Shown here: piece after piece, positions 1 through 7,832 of the stretch
How positions within the stretch are numbered: the stretch's first letter is position 1
Layout of the letters: every line of letters starts with the position of its first letter
Assembly (NCBI GenBank): GCA_035574315.1
Contig: DATLYW010000048.1
Location: forward strand, 186,001 to 250,000
Origin: Candidatus Zixiibacteriota bacterium
Lineage (GTDB): Bacteria; Desulfobacterota; Binatia; UBA9968
DNA length: 64,000 nt
Direction of reading: 5' to 3'
Position numbers and translations under genes: made by a program
Notes under the pieces: generated by a model
Seen by the model: only the letters and a program-made list of their open reading frames with translations
Told to the model about the DNA's origin: nothing
The model's database searches: none

Positions 1-573
1 GGAGCGACGTCGATCCTGCTCTCCTATCTGAAGAGCAAGGGGCTGCAGCACCCGCGGGATTTCTCGCTGGCGGTGGTTTCCGGGGGGACGGCGGCGCGGC
101 TGAGCGCGCTGGAAACCGGCGCGATCGCGGCCGCGGTCCTCGGAATCCCCTACTCGGACATCGCCGTCGACCAGGGCTTCAACCGCCTGGGAGACACGGT
201 CGAGGCGATCCCGACCTACCAGTTCAACGCGGTGAACGTCGATCCCGCCTGGGCGGAAAGGAACCGGGGCGCGGTCGTGAGGTTCCTGAAAGCCCACGTC
301 CGCAGCCTGCGCTGGATCCACGACCAGCCCGCTCAGGCTGCGGAGTTTTTCACGCAGGAAATGGGAGTCAAGCCGCCTTACGCCCGGCGGGGAGTGGATT
401 ACTTCACCAGGAACAACATCTTCCCGAGGGACGGATCGGTGACGCTCGACGGGCTGAAGGTCAACATCGAGGTCCAGGCTCGCGACGGGGTGCTGAAGGA
501 GCCGCTGCCGCCGCCGGAGAAATACGTCGACCCCGGCTATCTGCGGCAAGCGCTCAAGGAGCTGGGCTCCTAG
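1..573 (+). CDS. ABC transporter substrate-binding protein, NMT1/SsuA type (5' end cut off)
   Basis: The reading frame is open from the first base, so the gene starts outside the window; 190 codons are visible. The sequence has the look of the second lobe of an NMT1/SsuA-type periplasmic binding protein: a G-A-T-S segment, then G-G-T-A-A-R-L-S-A-L-E-T-G, then a stretch in which a released domain is judged (A-V-L-G-I-P), then a helical C-terminal tail with Y-V-D-P-G-Y-L-R. Such proteins deliver small organic substrates (thiamine precursor, sulfonate, nitrate-like) to an ABC importer. No permease or ATPase is seen downstream, so the partner genes, if any, lie to the left. The ligand cannot be told from the sequence. 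Confidence 0.8.
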   Translation, partial: GATSILLSYLKSKGLQHPRDFSLAVVSGGTAARLSALETGAIAAAVLGIPYSDIAVDQGFNRLGDTVEAIPTYQFNAVNVDPAWAERNRGAVVRFLKAHVRSLRWIHDQPAQAAEFFTQEMGVKPPYARRGVDYFTRNNIFPRDGSVTLDGLKVNIEVQARDGVLKEPLPPPEKYVDPGYLRQALKELGS

Positions 574-673
574 GACTCCGCAGAGGGCTGGGCGCTCCCG
601 AAAAGACCGCGCTCTGCGGCCGCGAGAGCTCCCGGCAACGTCGGCCGCCGCACGGCCCGCGCAGCCCGGCCGG

Positions 674-1261
674 CTACGGCGCCAGCAGAACCATTTTCCA
701 GACCCCGCCCTCGCGAGTGTAAAGCTCGCGCTCGTGCAGGCGGTCGGGTTGTTCTTTCCAGAACTCGATGCGCTCCGGCACCAGCCGGTAGCCGGACCAG
801 TACGGCGGCCGCGGCACCGGCTGCCCCTTGAATTTCTCCGTCCAGGCCGCGAACGCGGCGAGAAGCTCGTCACGGGAAGCAAGCATCGCGCTCTGCTGCG
901 ACGCCCACGCGCCGAGCTGGCTTCCCCGCGGGCGAGTGGCGAAATATTCGTCGGCCTCGCGATCGCTCAGAATCTCGGCCGTTCCCTCGATCCGGACCTG
1001 CCGCTTGAGCCGCTCCCACCAGAAGCAGGCCGCCGCCCGCGGGTTCTCCGCGAGCTGGCGCCCCTTGCGGCTTTGGAGATTCGTGTAGAACACGAAGCCC
1101 CGCTCGTCCACTTCTTTGAGCAGAAGCATGCGCACGGCAGGCTGGCCGTCGTTTCCCGTGGTTGCGAACGCCGCCGCGTTGTAGAGCGGAATGCCGAGAC
1201 GCTCGGCGCTGGACAGCAACTCCCTGAACCGGTGTATCGGATCGTTGTTCGTTGAGGTCAA
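674..1261 (-). CDS. pdxH: Pyridoxamine 5'-phosphate oxidase
   Basis: PdxH is an FMN enzyme that oxidises pyridoxine or pyridoxamine 5'-phosphate to pyridoxal 5'-phosphate. The 195-residue product has the FMN-binding split-barrel core: R-M-L-L-L-K near residue 45, F-Y-T-N-L-Q-S-R-K-G near 58, the A-A-A-C-F-W-W segment near 77, R-G-S-Q-L-G-A-W-A-S-Q-Q-S near 111 and the substrate-binding R-L-H-E-R near 174. The final R-L-A-P of the family reads L-L-A-P here. The length is slightly under the usual 210-220 because the N-terminus is short. The start codon is TTG at 1261, supported by an AAGGAG ribosome-binding site 6 bases upstream; no ATG serves. It is the last gene of a minus-strand cluster with the FxsA and cobalamin-binding genes. 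Confidence 0.93.
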   Translation of the reverse strand: MTSTNNDPIHRFRELLSSAERLGIPLYNAAAFATTGNDGQPAVRMLLLKEVDERGFVFYTNLQSRKGRQLAENPRAAACFWWERLKRQVRIEGTAEILSDREADEYFATRPRGSQLGAWASQQSAMLASRDELLAAFAAWTEKFKGQPVPRPPYWSGYRLVPERIEFWKEQPDRLHERELYTREGGVWKMVLLAP

Positions 1262-1316
1262 AGGCTTCTCCTTGCGAGCTGGTTTTCCCGCCGGTCGCGC
1301 CGTGTGCTTATTCTCC

Positions 1317-1718
1317 CTAGGAGCCTCCGTGGAAGTAGAGCCGCGCTCGTCCGGAAGCGATCATCCGCTCGAGCTTTCGTCGCAACCAGCGCTTCACCCA
1401 CGCGCGCGTCACAGGGACCAAAAATACCAACGCCAGAAGATCGGTAAAGACGCCCGGCGTGATCAGCAGAACGCCGGCCGCGAAAATGAGCAGCCCGTCG
1501 ACCAGCTCCCCGGCGGGGACGGTCCCTTGCGACAGACTGTCCATCATCCGCCGGAAGGTTCTGGCCCCTTCGAGACGGACCAGCAGTGCCCCCAGAAATG
1601 CCGCAGCAACCAGCAGGATCACGGTATTGAGCGCGCCGAGAAAGCCGCCGATCTTTATGAGCACATAAAGCTCGAGGACGGGGACGATGCTGAAAAGGAA
1701 AAACAGCCACTTGACCAT
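1317..1718 (-). CDS. fxsA: FxsA family membrane protein
   Basis: This is a 133-residue inner-membrane protein of the FxsA (YjeG/suppressor of F exclusion of T7) family. Two hydrophobic segments open the protein (W-L-F-F-L-F-S-I-V-P-V-L-E-L-Y-V near residues 4-19, then G-A-L-N-T-V-I-L-L-V-A-A-A-F near 27-40), followed by the family's conserved L-x-G-A-R-T-F-R-R-M cytoplasmic stretch and a third hydrophobic region with L-L-I-T-P-G-V-F-T-D. The C-terminus is basic. It sits 3 bases after the stop of the upstream cobalamin-binding-protein gene, so the two are probably co-transcribed. The cellular role of FxsA outside phage exclusion is not established. Confidence 0.88.
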   Translation of the reverse strand: MVKWLFFLFSIVPVLELYVLIKIGGFLGALNTVILLVAAAFLGALLVRLEGARTFRRMMDSLSQGTVPAGELVDGLLIFAAGVLLITPGVFTDLLALVFLVPVTRAWVKRWLRRKLERMIASGRARLYFHGGS

Positions 1719-1721
1719 GGG

Positions 1722-2630
1722 TCAGCTGACCTTGCGCGCCGCCTCCGGCGGAATCTTGCAGGAAAACCGGTCCGGATGCATGATGGCCGCCAGAATCTCC
1801 AGGCCGTCGACCAGCCGCGGTCCAGGGCGGCTGAAGTAGGCGCCGCCGTCGACGGCGAAAACGCGGCCTTCCGCGACCGCGGGAAGCTCCTTCCAGCCCG
1901 GCTTTCGACTGAGCGGCCGCGCTTCCGCGAGCGTGCGCTCGACGTCGAAGCCGCACGGCATGAGAATCAGCACTTCGGGCTGAAACTCGACGACCGAGCG
2001 CCACCCGACCCGGCGCGACGGCTCGCCTTTCTCCGCCAGGCCGTTTCGACCGCCCGCCAGCTCTACCATCTCGGGCACCCAGTGACCCGCGCTGAAAAGA
2101 GGATCGAGCCACTCAAGGCAGGCCACCCGCGGCCGCCGGGCCGATCTTGTCCTGGCTTCGACCTCCGCGACCCTTCGCGCCAGTCGCCGGACCAGCGCGT
2201 CGGCCTCGGCCGACCGGTCTGCGGCTGAGCCGACGCGGCGGATATCGTCGAAGACGTCGGCGAGAAGGCGCGGCGCGAGGCCGACGACGCGCGGCCGCGG
2301 CTCCAGCGATTGGCTGGCCGCGACGACGTCGTTATAATCCAGCGCGCACACGTCGCAAAGCGACTGCGTGAGGATGAGGTCGGGCCGGACCCGCCGCAGG
2401 CGCGTGCGGTCCAGGATGTAGAGAGGACCGCCGGAGCGCACGCGCTCCCTCACCGCGCGGTCGATCGCGCCGCTGCTTGCGGCCGCATCGAGCGCCGGCT
2501 TTACGACCACGGTCTTCTGCCGCGCTTGCGGCGGATAGTCACACTCGTGGGTGACCCCGACGATCTCGTCTCCGAGCCCCAACGCGAAAGCGATCTCGGT
2601 GGCACCGGGCAGCAGAGAACAGATGCGCAT
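1722..2630 (-). CDS. Cobalamin-binding protein, BtuF/FepB-like periplasmic-binding fold
   Basis: The product (302 residues from the ATG at 2630) begins R-I-C-S-L-L-P-G-A-T-E-I and continues with L-G-L-G-D-E-I-V-G-V-T-H-E-C-D-Y-P, the typical opening of the BtuF-like cobalamin-binding protein family. P-D-L-I-L-T-Q-S-L-C-D-V-C-A and R-V-A-C-L-E-W-L-D-P-L-F-S-A-G-H-W-V-P-E-M follow in the expected order. No signal peptide is visible, as in many family members that lack one. An upstream in-frame extension to 2711 would overlap the divergent DUF72 gene and looks non-coding, so I chose 2630. It heads the minus-strand cluster with fxsA and pdxH. The ligand is inferred from family, not proven; a haem or siderophore ligand is possible. 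Confidence 0.85.
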   Translation of the reverse strand: MRICSLLPGATEIAFALGLGDEIVGVTHECDYPPQARQKTVVVKPALDAAASSGAIDRAVRERVRSGGPLYILDRTRLRRVRPDLILTQSLCDVCALDYNDVVAASQSLEPRPRVVGLAPRLLADVFDDIRRVGSAADRSAEADALVRRLARRVAEVEARTRSARRPRVACLEWLDPLFSAGHWVPEMVELAGGRNGLAEKGEPSRRVGWRSVVEFQPEVLILMPCGFDVERTLAEARPLSRKPGWKELPAVAEGRVFAVDGGAYFSRPGPRLVDGLEILAAIMHPDRFSCKIPPEAARKVS

Positions 2631-2656
2631 GGCTTGATTTCTAGCAGAATCGAGGC

Positions 2657-3397
2657 GTGATGAGAACCGCCGATGCGATGCGCGTGGGGTGTTGCGGCTT
2701 TCCGGTCGCACGCCGCAAGTACTACGCCACCTTTGCGGCTGTCGAGATCCAGCAGACCTTCTATCAGCCGCCGCGACCCGAGACCGCGGCGAAATGGCGT
2801 GCCGAGGCGCCGGCGGGATTCGAGTTCGCGATCAAGGCGTGGCAGCTGATCACGCACGAGCCGACCAGTCCGACATACCGCAGGCTCAAGATCGAGATCC
2901 CCGTGACCAGAGCGTCCCGGTACGGGTCGTTCAAGCCCACCGACGAGGTCAGGGAGGCATGGGAGGTCACCCGCCGGTTCGCGCGCGAGCTGGGGGCCCT
3001 CCTCGTCCTGTTTCAGTGCCCGGCGAGCTTCACGCCGAGCGCGGGGAACAAGAAAAACATGCGAAGATTCTTCGCCGCGGTGGAACGCGGGAATCTCACC
3101 TTGGTCTGGGAGCCTCGCGGCGAGTGGAGCGCCGACGAGATCCGCGGCCTGTGCGAGGAGCTCGACCTCGTCCACTGCGTCGACCCTCTGCAACGACCGG
3201 CCGTGTGGGGCCGCCTGCGCTACTACCGGCTCCACGGCCCCGCAGGCTACAACAGTCGCTACGAGCCGCCGCAGCTGCAGCGGCTGCTCGGAATGTGCGC
3301 GCGGAAAACCTACGTCTTTTTCAACAACCGCTACATGTTCGAGGACGCCCGTGCTTTTCTCCGCCTGCTCCGCCGGACGGCGCCTTCACGCCCCTGA
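2657..3397 (+). CDS. DUF72 (YecE-like) protein
   Basis: This 246-residue protein has the TIM-barrel-like DUF72 signature: R-V-G-C-C-G-F-P near the N-terminus, V-E-I-Q-Q-T-F-Y-Q-P-P, then F-E-F-A-I-K-A-W-Q-L-I-T-H, then L-L-V-L-F-Q-C-P-A-S-F, and near the end Y-Y-R-L-H-G-P and T-Y-V-F-F-N-N-R-Y-M. The last stretches match the conserved R-x-H-G and Y-x-x-F-N-N motifs. The biochemical function of the family is unknown. The start could be GTG 2657, ATG 2660 or ATG 2678; the family usually starts just before the R-V-G motif, which favours 2678. It is divergent from the cobalamin-binding gene with a gap of about 26 bases and ends just ahead of a strong terminator. Confidence 0.88.
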   Translation: MMRTADAMRVGCCGFPVARRKYYATFAAVEIQQTFYQPPRPETAAKWRAEAPAGFEFAIKAWQLITHEPTSPTYRRLKIEIPVTRASRYGSFKPTDEVREAWEVTRRFARELGALLVLFQCPASFTPSAGNKKNMRRFFAAVERGNLTLVWEPRGEWSADEIRGLCEELDLVHCVDPLQRPAVWGRLRYYRLHGPAGYNSRYEPPQLQRLLGMCARKTYVFFNNRYMFEDARAFLRLLRRTAPSRP

Positions 3398-3424
3398 ACG
3401 GTGTCGTGCCCGATCCTCGGCGGG

Positions 3425-3448
3425 CGGGGACGGCGGTCCCCGTTTTTT
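3425..3448 (+). terminator. Intrinsic terminator after the DUF72 gene
   Basis: A perfect 7-bp stem, CGGGGAC (3425-3431) with GTCCCCG (3436-3442), closes a GGCG loop and is followed by six T residues (3443-3448). It lies 28 bases past the DUF72 stop codon and insulates it from the promoter that follows. Confidence 0.85.
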
Positions 3449-3461
3449 CTCGACGTTTCCA

Positions 3462-3491
3462 TTGACAGCCTTCCTCGATGCCTCCTAATAT
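3462..3491 (+). promoter_or_regulatory. Sigma70-like promoter for the chimeric binding-protein gene
   Basis: TTGACA at 3462-3467 and TAATAT at 3486-3491 are separated by 18 bases. The pair sits between the preceding terminator and the ATG at 3547, giving a 5' leader of roughly 50 bases. The -35 box is a perfect consensus match; the -10 box matches at four of six positions. Confidence 0.6.
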
Positions 3492-3546
3492 TGCGGGCGC
3501 CGGCTGCGGCCCGGCGGACGCAATTCACTGGCGGGGAGATCGGCCC

Positions 3547-4530
3547 ATGACAGCTCGCAAGGCAAAACGCACGCGATGGCTCCTGGCTCTTCTGGCGGTC
3601 TGGCAGTGCGCAGCGGTTTACGCGCAGGAGAAAAGCAAAGGCGGAGCGGATCTCCTCGCCCAGCTCTACGCGGACGCCAGGAAAGAAGGGACGGTGATTA
3701 TCTGGGGACCCACGGACGCGATCATTTACCAGCGCGCCCAGGAGCGGCTGAACAAGCAATACCCGGGGATCAGGATCGAGCACTTCGAAAGCATCCCCGA
3801 GCCGCTGGTGCAGCGTGTCATCGCGGAAACTCAAGCCGGCAAGCCCCCCGCGGTGGACGTCATCCAGTCCGGCTCGTTACGCGCGCTGCGCCCGTTGATC
3901 GACCGCGATATGCTGGTGGCCTACCCGGGATGGGAAAGAAGCTTCGGGCTGGACGCGGTTTACGCGAACCAGCGCTTCGTCGGCGCGTACAATCATATCG
4001 CCATGCCCGCTTCGGCCGGCGAGGCTTACTGGGCTTTTCGCGAGGCCCTGTCTCGGCCGACGCCCACGCTGTTTTTCGAAGACCGCTCACTGCACTCGCG
4101 GGCCGACGAAGTACAGGAGCACAGCCCGGGTCTGCGGGCGCGGATCGCGCGCGCAGGCGAACGGCTGACGATCGTCGCCGCCGGGCGTGCCGCAGCGCTC
4201 GCCGAAGACGCCGCGAACGAGCTGGCGAAGGACGGCTGGCGTGACCGTGTGGAGGTGGTCAGCCTGGGCTTCGTCAAACCGATCGATCGCGAAGCAGTTC
4301 TCGAGTCGGCACGCAAGACCGGCAGGGTGTTGATCGTTCAGGACGAGCCGCCGTGGTCCGGGTACGCGCCCTTCGTACGCTGTCTGCTCGACCGGTTGCC
4401 GGCGGGGGCTCTGGCTGCGCCGCCACGTTTGATTTGTGGCGCCGACCAGTTCCTGCCGTTCTGGGACGAGCGGCCCTTTCTCCCTTCGCTCGAAGCGGTG
4501 GTCGCCGCTGCGCGGGAGCTGGCACGCTGA
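3547..4530 (+). CDS. Chimeric ORF: periplasmic binding protein N-terminus fused to E1-beta dehydrogenase C-terminal domain
   Basis: The ATG at 3547 has a GGGGAG ribosome-binding site and encodes 327 residues. Residues 1-27 form a signal peptide (basic T-A-R-K-A-K-R-T-R, then L-L-A-L-L-A-V, A-x-A-Q). Residues 30-150 read as the first lobe of an extracellular solute-binding protein (A-D-A-R-K-E-G-T-V-I-I-W-G-P-T, P-A-V-D-V-I-Q-S-G-S). From about residue 151 (near base 4000) the text becomes the C-terminal half of a 2-oxoacid dehydrogenase E1-beta/transketolase-like subunit: A-M-P-A-S-A-G-E-A-Y-W-A, P-T-P-T-L-F-F-E-D-R-S-L, T-I-V-A-A-G-R, R-E-A-V-L-E-S-A-R-K-T-G-R-V-L-I-V-Q-D-E. The frame never breaks. 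A secreted protein with half an E1-beta makes little metabolic sense, so this is a deletion fusion or an assembly join. The rest of both parents is missing. Confidence 0.75.
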   Translation: MTARKAKRTRWLLALLAVWQCAAVYAQEKSKGGADLLAQLYADARKEGTVIIWGPTDAIIYQRAQERLNKQYPGIRIEHFESIPEPLVQRVIAETQAGKPPAVDVIQSGSLRALRPLIDRDMLVAYPGWERSFGLDAVYANQRFVGAYNHIAMPASAGEAYWAFREALSRPTPTLFFEDRSLHSRADEVQEHSPGLRARIARAGERLTIVAAGRAAALAEDAANELAKDGWRDRVEVVSLGFVKPIDREAVLESARKTGRVLIVQDEPPWSGYAPFVRCLLDRLPAGALAAPPRLICGADQFLPFWDERPFLPSLEAVVAAARELAR

Positions 4531-4552
4531 GAGGTTCCGGCGGTGGCGGCGC

Positions 4553-4984
4553 TCAGGGACCCGGCTCGCTCGGCGGTTCGTCGACGTCGGTCAGGTTGAA
4601 GTTGACGACGATCAGAGGCGGTAGTCGTCGTACTTCGCCGTACCGACGAAGACATCGCTTTTCTCCAGGAACTCTCCCGTGCGCGCGTCGAAGGCATAAA
4701 TCTGCAGGTCGGCCCTTCCCCGGTTGCGCTGCGACTTGAAGAGAGCGATCCCCGGTATCGGGATCCCCATGATCGGCAACGCGAGCACCAAACCACTCTA
4801 GCACCGCCTCGCCGCCCATCCAGGCAGTGTCCGGATCGCTCTCTCGATTGCCTTGGCGCGGCGTCAAAGGAGCGAACTTCGGCCCCCCGAGTTCTCGCTC
4901 GACGCTCCACGTAAACCTTTCGGGCCCCATGCCGTCCAATTGCGACGAGGCGCCTGAAAAAAGCAAAAGGAGACCGACGAGCAT
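4553..4984 (-). pseudogene. Probable frameshifted gene, function not recognised
   Basis: Three pieces of protein-like text sit in two minus-strand frames. The first frame gives E-R-F-T-W-S-V-E-R-E-L-G-G-P-K-F-A-P-L-T-P and E-A-V-L-E-W-F-G. Near 4790 the sensible text moves to another frame: L-A-L-P-I-M-G-I-P-I-P-G-I-A-L-F-K, then L-Q-I-Y-A-F-D-A-R-T-G-E-F and Y-D-D-Y-R-L-stop. It then returns to the first frame at 4617 as L-I-V-V-N-F-N-L-T-D-V-D-E-P. One added base at the last junction would join D-Y-R-L to L-I-V-V directly. The pattern (G-I-P-x-P-G, Y-A-F-D-x-x-T-G) is like small lipoprotein-type DUF families, but I cannot name it. The apparent ATG at 4984 overlaps the start of the divergent gene, so the true start may be inside. 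Confidence 0.45.
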
Positions 4985-5423
4985 GAAAAGAGCGATAGTT
5001 GTTGGACTTGGCCTGTTGGCCCTCGGAGCGGCACCGGCGATGGCCGATCACCACGAGTACCTGGACAAACTGGGAGATCGGATCAACGACCGGCTCGATG
5101 CCCGAGGAGATCGGATCAACGACCGACTCGACGCGAAAGGCGAAAGGATCGACGAGCGTCTGGACGCACGGGGCGACCGGATCAACGACCGGCTCGATGC
5201 CCGGGGAGATCGGATCAACGACCGGCTCGATGACCTGGCCGAAAAAGCCCGGGAAGAAGGCAGAACCAAGCTTGCCGATCGTCTGGACCGCAAAGGCGAC
5301 CGGATCGAAAGCCGCCTGGACAGGAAGGGGGACCGGATCGAAGCGCGCCTCGACCGGCGCGGCGACCGGATCGATCGCCGCCTAGACCGCGTCGGACATC
5401 GCCGCCACCTTCACGACCGCTAG
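4983..5423 (+). CDS. Secreted 11-residue-repeat helical protein, function unknown
   Basis: The ATG at 4983 has an AAAAGGAGA ribosome-binding site 9 bases upstream and encodes 146 residues. Residues 1-22 are a clear signal peptide (K-R-A, hydrophobic V-V-G-L-G-L-L-A-L-G, A-P-A-M-A). The mature part is almost entirely a tandem 11-residue repeat, G-D-R-I-N-D-R-L-D-A-R, five copies in a row, a 20-residue spacer (A-E-K-A-R-E-E-G-R-T-K), then three more copies (G-D-R-I-E-S-R-L-D-R-K type) and a His/Arg tail. I and L recur at fixed positions among alternating D/E and R/K. This would give an extended amphipathic, hendecad-type coiled coil with salt bridges. I do not recognise a family. A strong terminator follows, so it is monocistronic. 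Confidence 0.85.
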   Translation: MKRAIVVGLGLLALGAAPAMADHHEYLDKLGDRINDRLDARGDRINDRLDAKGERIDERLDARGDRINDRLDARGDRINDRLDDLAEKAREEGRTKLADRLDRKGDRIESRLDRKGDRIEARLDRRGDRIDRRLDRVGHRRHLHDR

Positions 5424-5444
5424 AGATCCCGCCGAGCGCGTACT

Positions 5445-5475
5445 GAGGGGCGGCCCTTCGGTCCGCCCCTCCTTC
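5445..5475 (+). terminator. Intrinsic terminator after the repeat-protein gene
   Basis: A 9-bp perfect stem GAGGGGCGG (5445-5453) pairs with CCGCCCCTC (5463-5471) around a CCCTTCGGT loop and is followed by a pyrimidine-rich stretch (CTTCCTCTCC). It begins 22 bases after the stop codon of the repeat-protein gene. Confidence 0.75.
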
Positions 5476-5609
5476 CTCTCCGAGCCGTGTCTCCTCTCCC
5501 CCTCCGTCACCTCAGCCCCGAGAGCAGTCGTTCTTGAATCCGTGCTCGACCCCGCTCTGCCGCAGACCAGCGCGGCAAGCAATCCCGCACGCACCACCTC
5601 GCGCCCGCG

Positions 5610-5638
5610 TTGACACGCCCCCGGGAGTCGCATATTTT
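5610..5638 (+). promoter_or_regulatory. Sigma70-like promoter for the hyuA-hyuB genes
   Basis: TTGACA at 5610-5615 and TATTTT at 5633-5638 are separated by exactly 17 bases. The pair lies about 90 bases upstream of the hyuA-like ATG. The rest of the roughly 300-base gap 5424-5726 holds the terminator above and nothing else I can recognise. Confidence 0.65.
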
Positions 5639-5726
5639 CGCTGCCTGATCGTCGATCTATGTTACCGGGCCGGAACTGAGTCAGCTCGGCGGGATCGGTT
5701 GCACGGGTCGCGGGCGAGCGTGCGCG

Positions 5727-7829
5727 ATGAGCTATATTGTCGGCGTCGACATCGGCGGCACCTTTACCGATTGCGTGGTCCTGGACAAGAAGGGTAACGT
5801 CACGCTCGGCAAGGCTCTCTCGACACCGGAGGATTTTGCTGCCGGAGCTCTGCACGCCCTCGCCGACGCGGCGCGCAACATCGGACTGTCCGGCGAGGCG
5901 GATCTGCTGAACGATACCCGGCTGTTTTTTCACGCGTGCACGGTCGCCGACAACTCGCTGATCACTCGAAGCGGCCCTAAGACAGGCCTGCTGACCACCC
6001 TCGGTTTCGGAGACACCCTGCTGATCATGCGCGGCCGCACGACCGAGGGGCTCACGGAGAGTGAGGCCTTTCGCGCATCCGGACAGAGCAAGCCGGAGCC
6101 GATCATCCCACGCTCGCTGATCGAGGAAGTAGCCGAGCGCGTCGACTACAAGGGATCGGTTCTCGTCCGGCTGGAAAAGGAGGAGATCGTCCGGGCGGTC
6201 GATGCGCTCCTCGGGAAGGGTGTGGAGTCCGTGGCGATCGCCTTGCTCTGGTCTCTCGCCAACGACGCGCACGAACGCGCTTTGGCGGACTACCTGAAAA
6301 CCCGCTGTCCGTCGATTTACCTCAGCCTTTCCAGCGAGGTCGCGCCTTATCTGGGAGAATACGAACGTACCGCAACCACCGCCTTCAACGCCTACGTCGG
6401 CCCGAGGATCGCGGCTTACTTGCGACGGCTGACTGAACTTCTCCGATCGAAAGGCCTCCGCCGGGATCCGCTGGTTATGCAGGCCTACGGCGGAGCTCTC
6501 GATATCGACGATACTTGCAGAAGTGCCGCGGGAACCATCGAGTCGGGTCCCGCCGCCGGGATTATCGCCAGCAGGTTCCTCGGCGAGACCATGGGGATCG
6601 AGAACATCCTGACCACCGACATGGGCGGCACGACCTTCAAGGTCGGCGTCGTTCGCGGGGGCCGGGTGGAGAAGGAAAACAAGCCGGTTTTGATGCGTTA
6701 TCAGCTCTGTCTCCCCAAGATCTGGGTCGAATCCATCGGCGCGGGGGGCGGCAGCATCGTGTGGATCGACTCGGAAACCGGTCTCCTGAAAGTCGGCCCC
6801 CACGGTGCGGGATCGCGTCCCGGGCCGATCTGTTACGGTCTCGGCGGCACCGAGGTAACGGTTTCCGACGCCGATCTGATTCTGGGTTATCTGAACGAGG
6901 AGTGCTTTCTCGGCGGTCGAATGAGGCTCGATCGACAAAGAACATTAGCGGCGTTTGAGGCGAAGATCGCCGCCCCGATGAAGATGACGGTCCCCGAGGC
7001 TGCGAGCGGGATTTTCCGCATCACTAACGCCCACATGAGCGATTCTATTCGGCGGGCGACCGTCGAGCGCGGCTATGATCCCCGCGAATTTACGCTGTTC
7101 GCTTTCGGCGGTGCCGCTCCTGTGCACGCAGGGCGTTACGCCGCCGAACTCGGCATCCCCGAAGTCGTGATCCCGCTGACCGCCTCGGTGCACAGCGCAG
7201 CGGGGCTGGTGAGCTCGGACGTGGTTTACGAATTCGGCCGGTCCGAGCGCCTGGCGGTGCCCGCAGCGCTCTCTCGGGTGCGCGAGCAGTTTGCGCTCTT
7301 GACCCGCAAAGCCTCGGAGAGCCTGAAAGGCGCGGGCTTCGAGGGCTCCGATATCGCCGTCGCCCGCAGCCTCGATATGCGTTATCGCCAGCAGGTTCAC
7401 GAACTCACGATTCCTCTGGCGCCCGGAACCGCGGAGATCTCCGAGGCCGAGCTCGAGGAGGTTTACGAACGCTTCGACCGGGTTTACGAGCGGACCTACG
7501 GTCCCGGCTCGGGCTATCGGGAAGCGGGCAAGGAGATCATGGCCTTTCGCGTGGTTGCCACGGGCAGGCTTCCCAGGCCACGCCTGCGGAAATATCCTCT
7601 TCGAGCGAGTCGGGCGGGTGCCGCGTTGAAAGGGCAGCGACAGGCCTATTTCGAGGAAGCGGGCGATTTCGTCTCGACGAAAATTTACGACTACGACCGG
7701 CTTTCCCCGGGAGACGAAATCGAGGGGCCGGCGGTCGTCGAAACGCCGCTCACCACCATCGTGGTCAACCCACGCGATCGCGCGATGGTCGACGAGTATC
7801 GTAACGTGAGGTTGTTCCTGGGAGCCTGA
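5727..7829 (+). CDS. hyuA: Hydantoinase/oxoprolinase/acetone-carboxylase family, A (alpha-type, ATPase) subunit
   Basis: This 700-residue protein has the actin-like ATPase fold of the HyuA family. Seen in order: V-G-V-D-I-G-G-T-F-T-D-C-V (residues 4-16), S-T-P near 32, F-F-H-A-C-T-V-A-D-N near 72, a G-Y-E-R-T region (G-E-Y-E-R-T-A-T-T-A-F-N-A-Y), T-T-D-M-G-G-T-T-F-K-V near 295, E-S-I-G-A-G-G-G-S-I, then F-G-G-A-A-P-V-H-A. The family couples ATP hydrolysis to ring opening of hydantoins or oxoproline, or to ketone carboxylation together with a B subunit. The neighbouring B gene has an acetone-carboxylase-gamma-like tail, so a ketone-carboxylase-type role is a fair alternative to hydantoinase. 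The downstream gene starts 3 bases after this stop. Confidence 0.88.
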   Translation: MSYIVGVDIGGTFTDCVVLDKKGNVTLGKALSTPEDFAAGALHALADAARNIGLSGEADLLNDTRLFFHACTVADNSLITRSGPKTGLLTTLGFGDTLLIMRGRTTEGLTESEAFRASGQSKPEPIIPRSLIEEVAERVDYKGSVLVRLEKEEIVRAVDALLGKGVESVAIALLWSLANDAHERALADYLKTRCPSIYLSLSSEVAPYLGEYERTATTAFNAYVGPRIAAYLRRLTELLRSKGLRRDPLVMQAYGGALDIDDTCRSAAGTIESGPAAGIIASRFLGETMGIENILTTDMGGTTFKVGVVRGGRVEKENKPVLMRYQLCLPKIWVESIGAGGGSIVWIDSETGLLKVGPHGAGSRPGPICYGLGGTEVTVSDADLILGYLNEECFLGGRMRLDRQRTLAAFEAKIAAPMKMTVPEAASGIFRITNAHMSDSIRRATVERGYDPREFTLFAFGGAAPVHAGRYAAELGIPEVVIPLTASVHSAAGLVSSDVVYEFGRSERLAVPAALSRVREQFALLTRKASESLKGAGFEGSDIAVARSLDMRYRQQVHELTIPLAPGTAEISEAELEEVYERFDRVYERTYGPGSGYREAGKEIMAFRVVATGRLPRPRLRKYPLRASRAGAALKGQRQAYFEEAGDFVSTKIYDYDRLSPGDEIEGPAVVETPLTTIVVNPRDRAMVDEYRNVRLFLGA

Positions 7830-7832
7830 GTC

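Noticed and set aside
1191..2228. 345-codon plus-strand open frame
   Set aside because: Opposite the fxsA and cobalamin-binding genes; rich in Arg, Gln and Asp as in a reverse-strand shadow.
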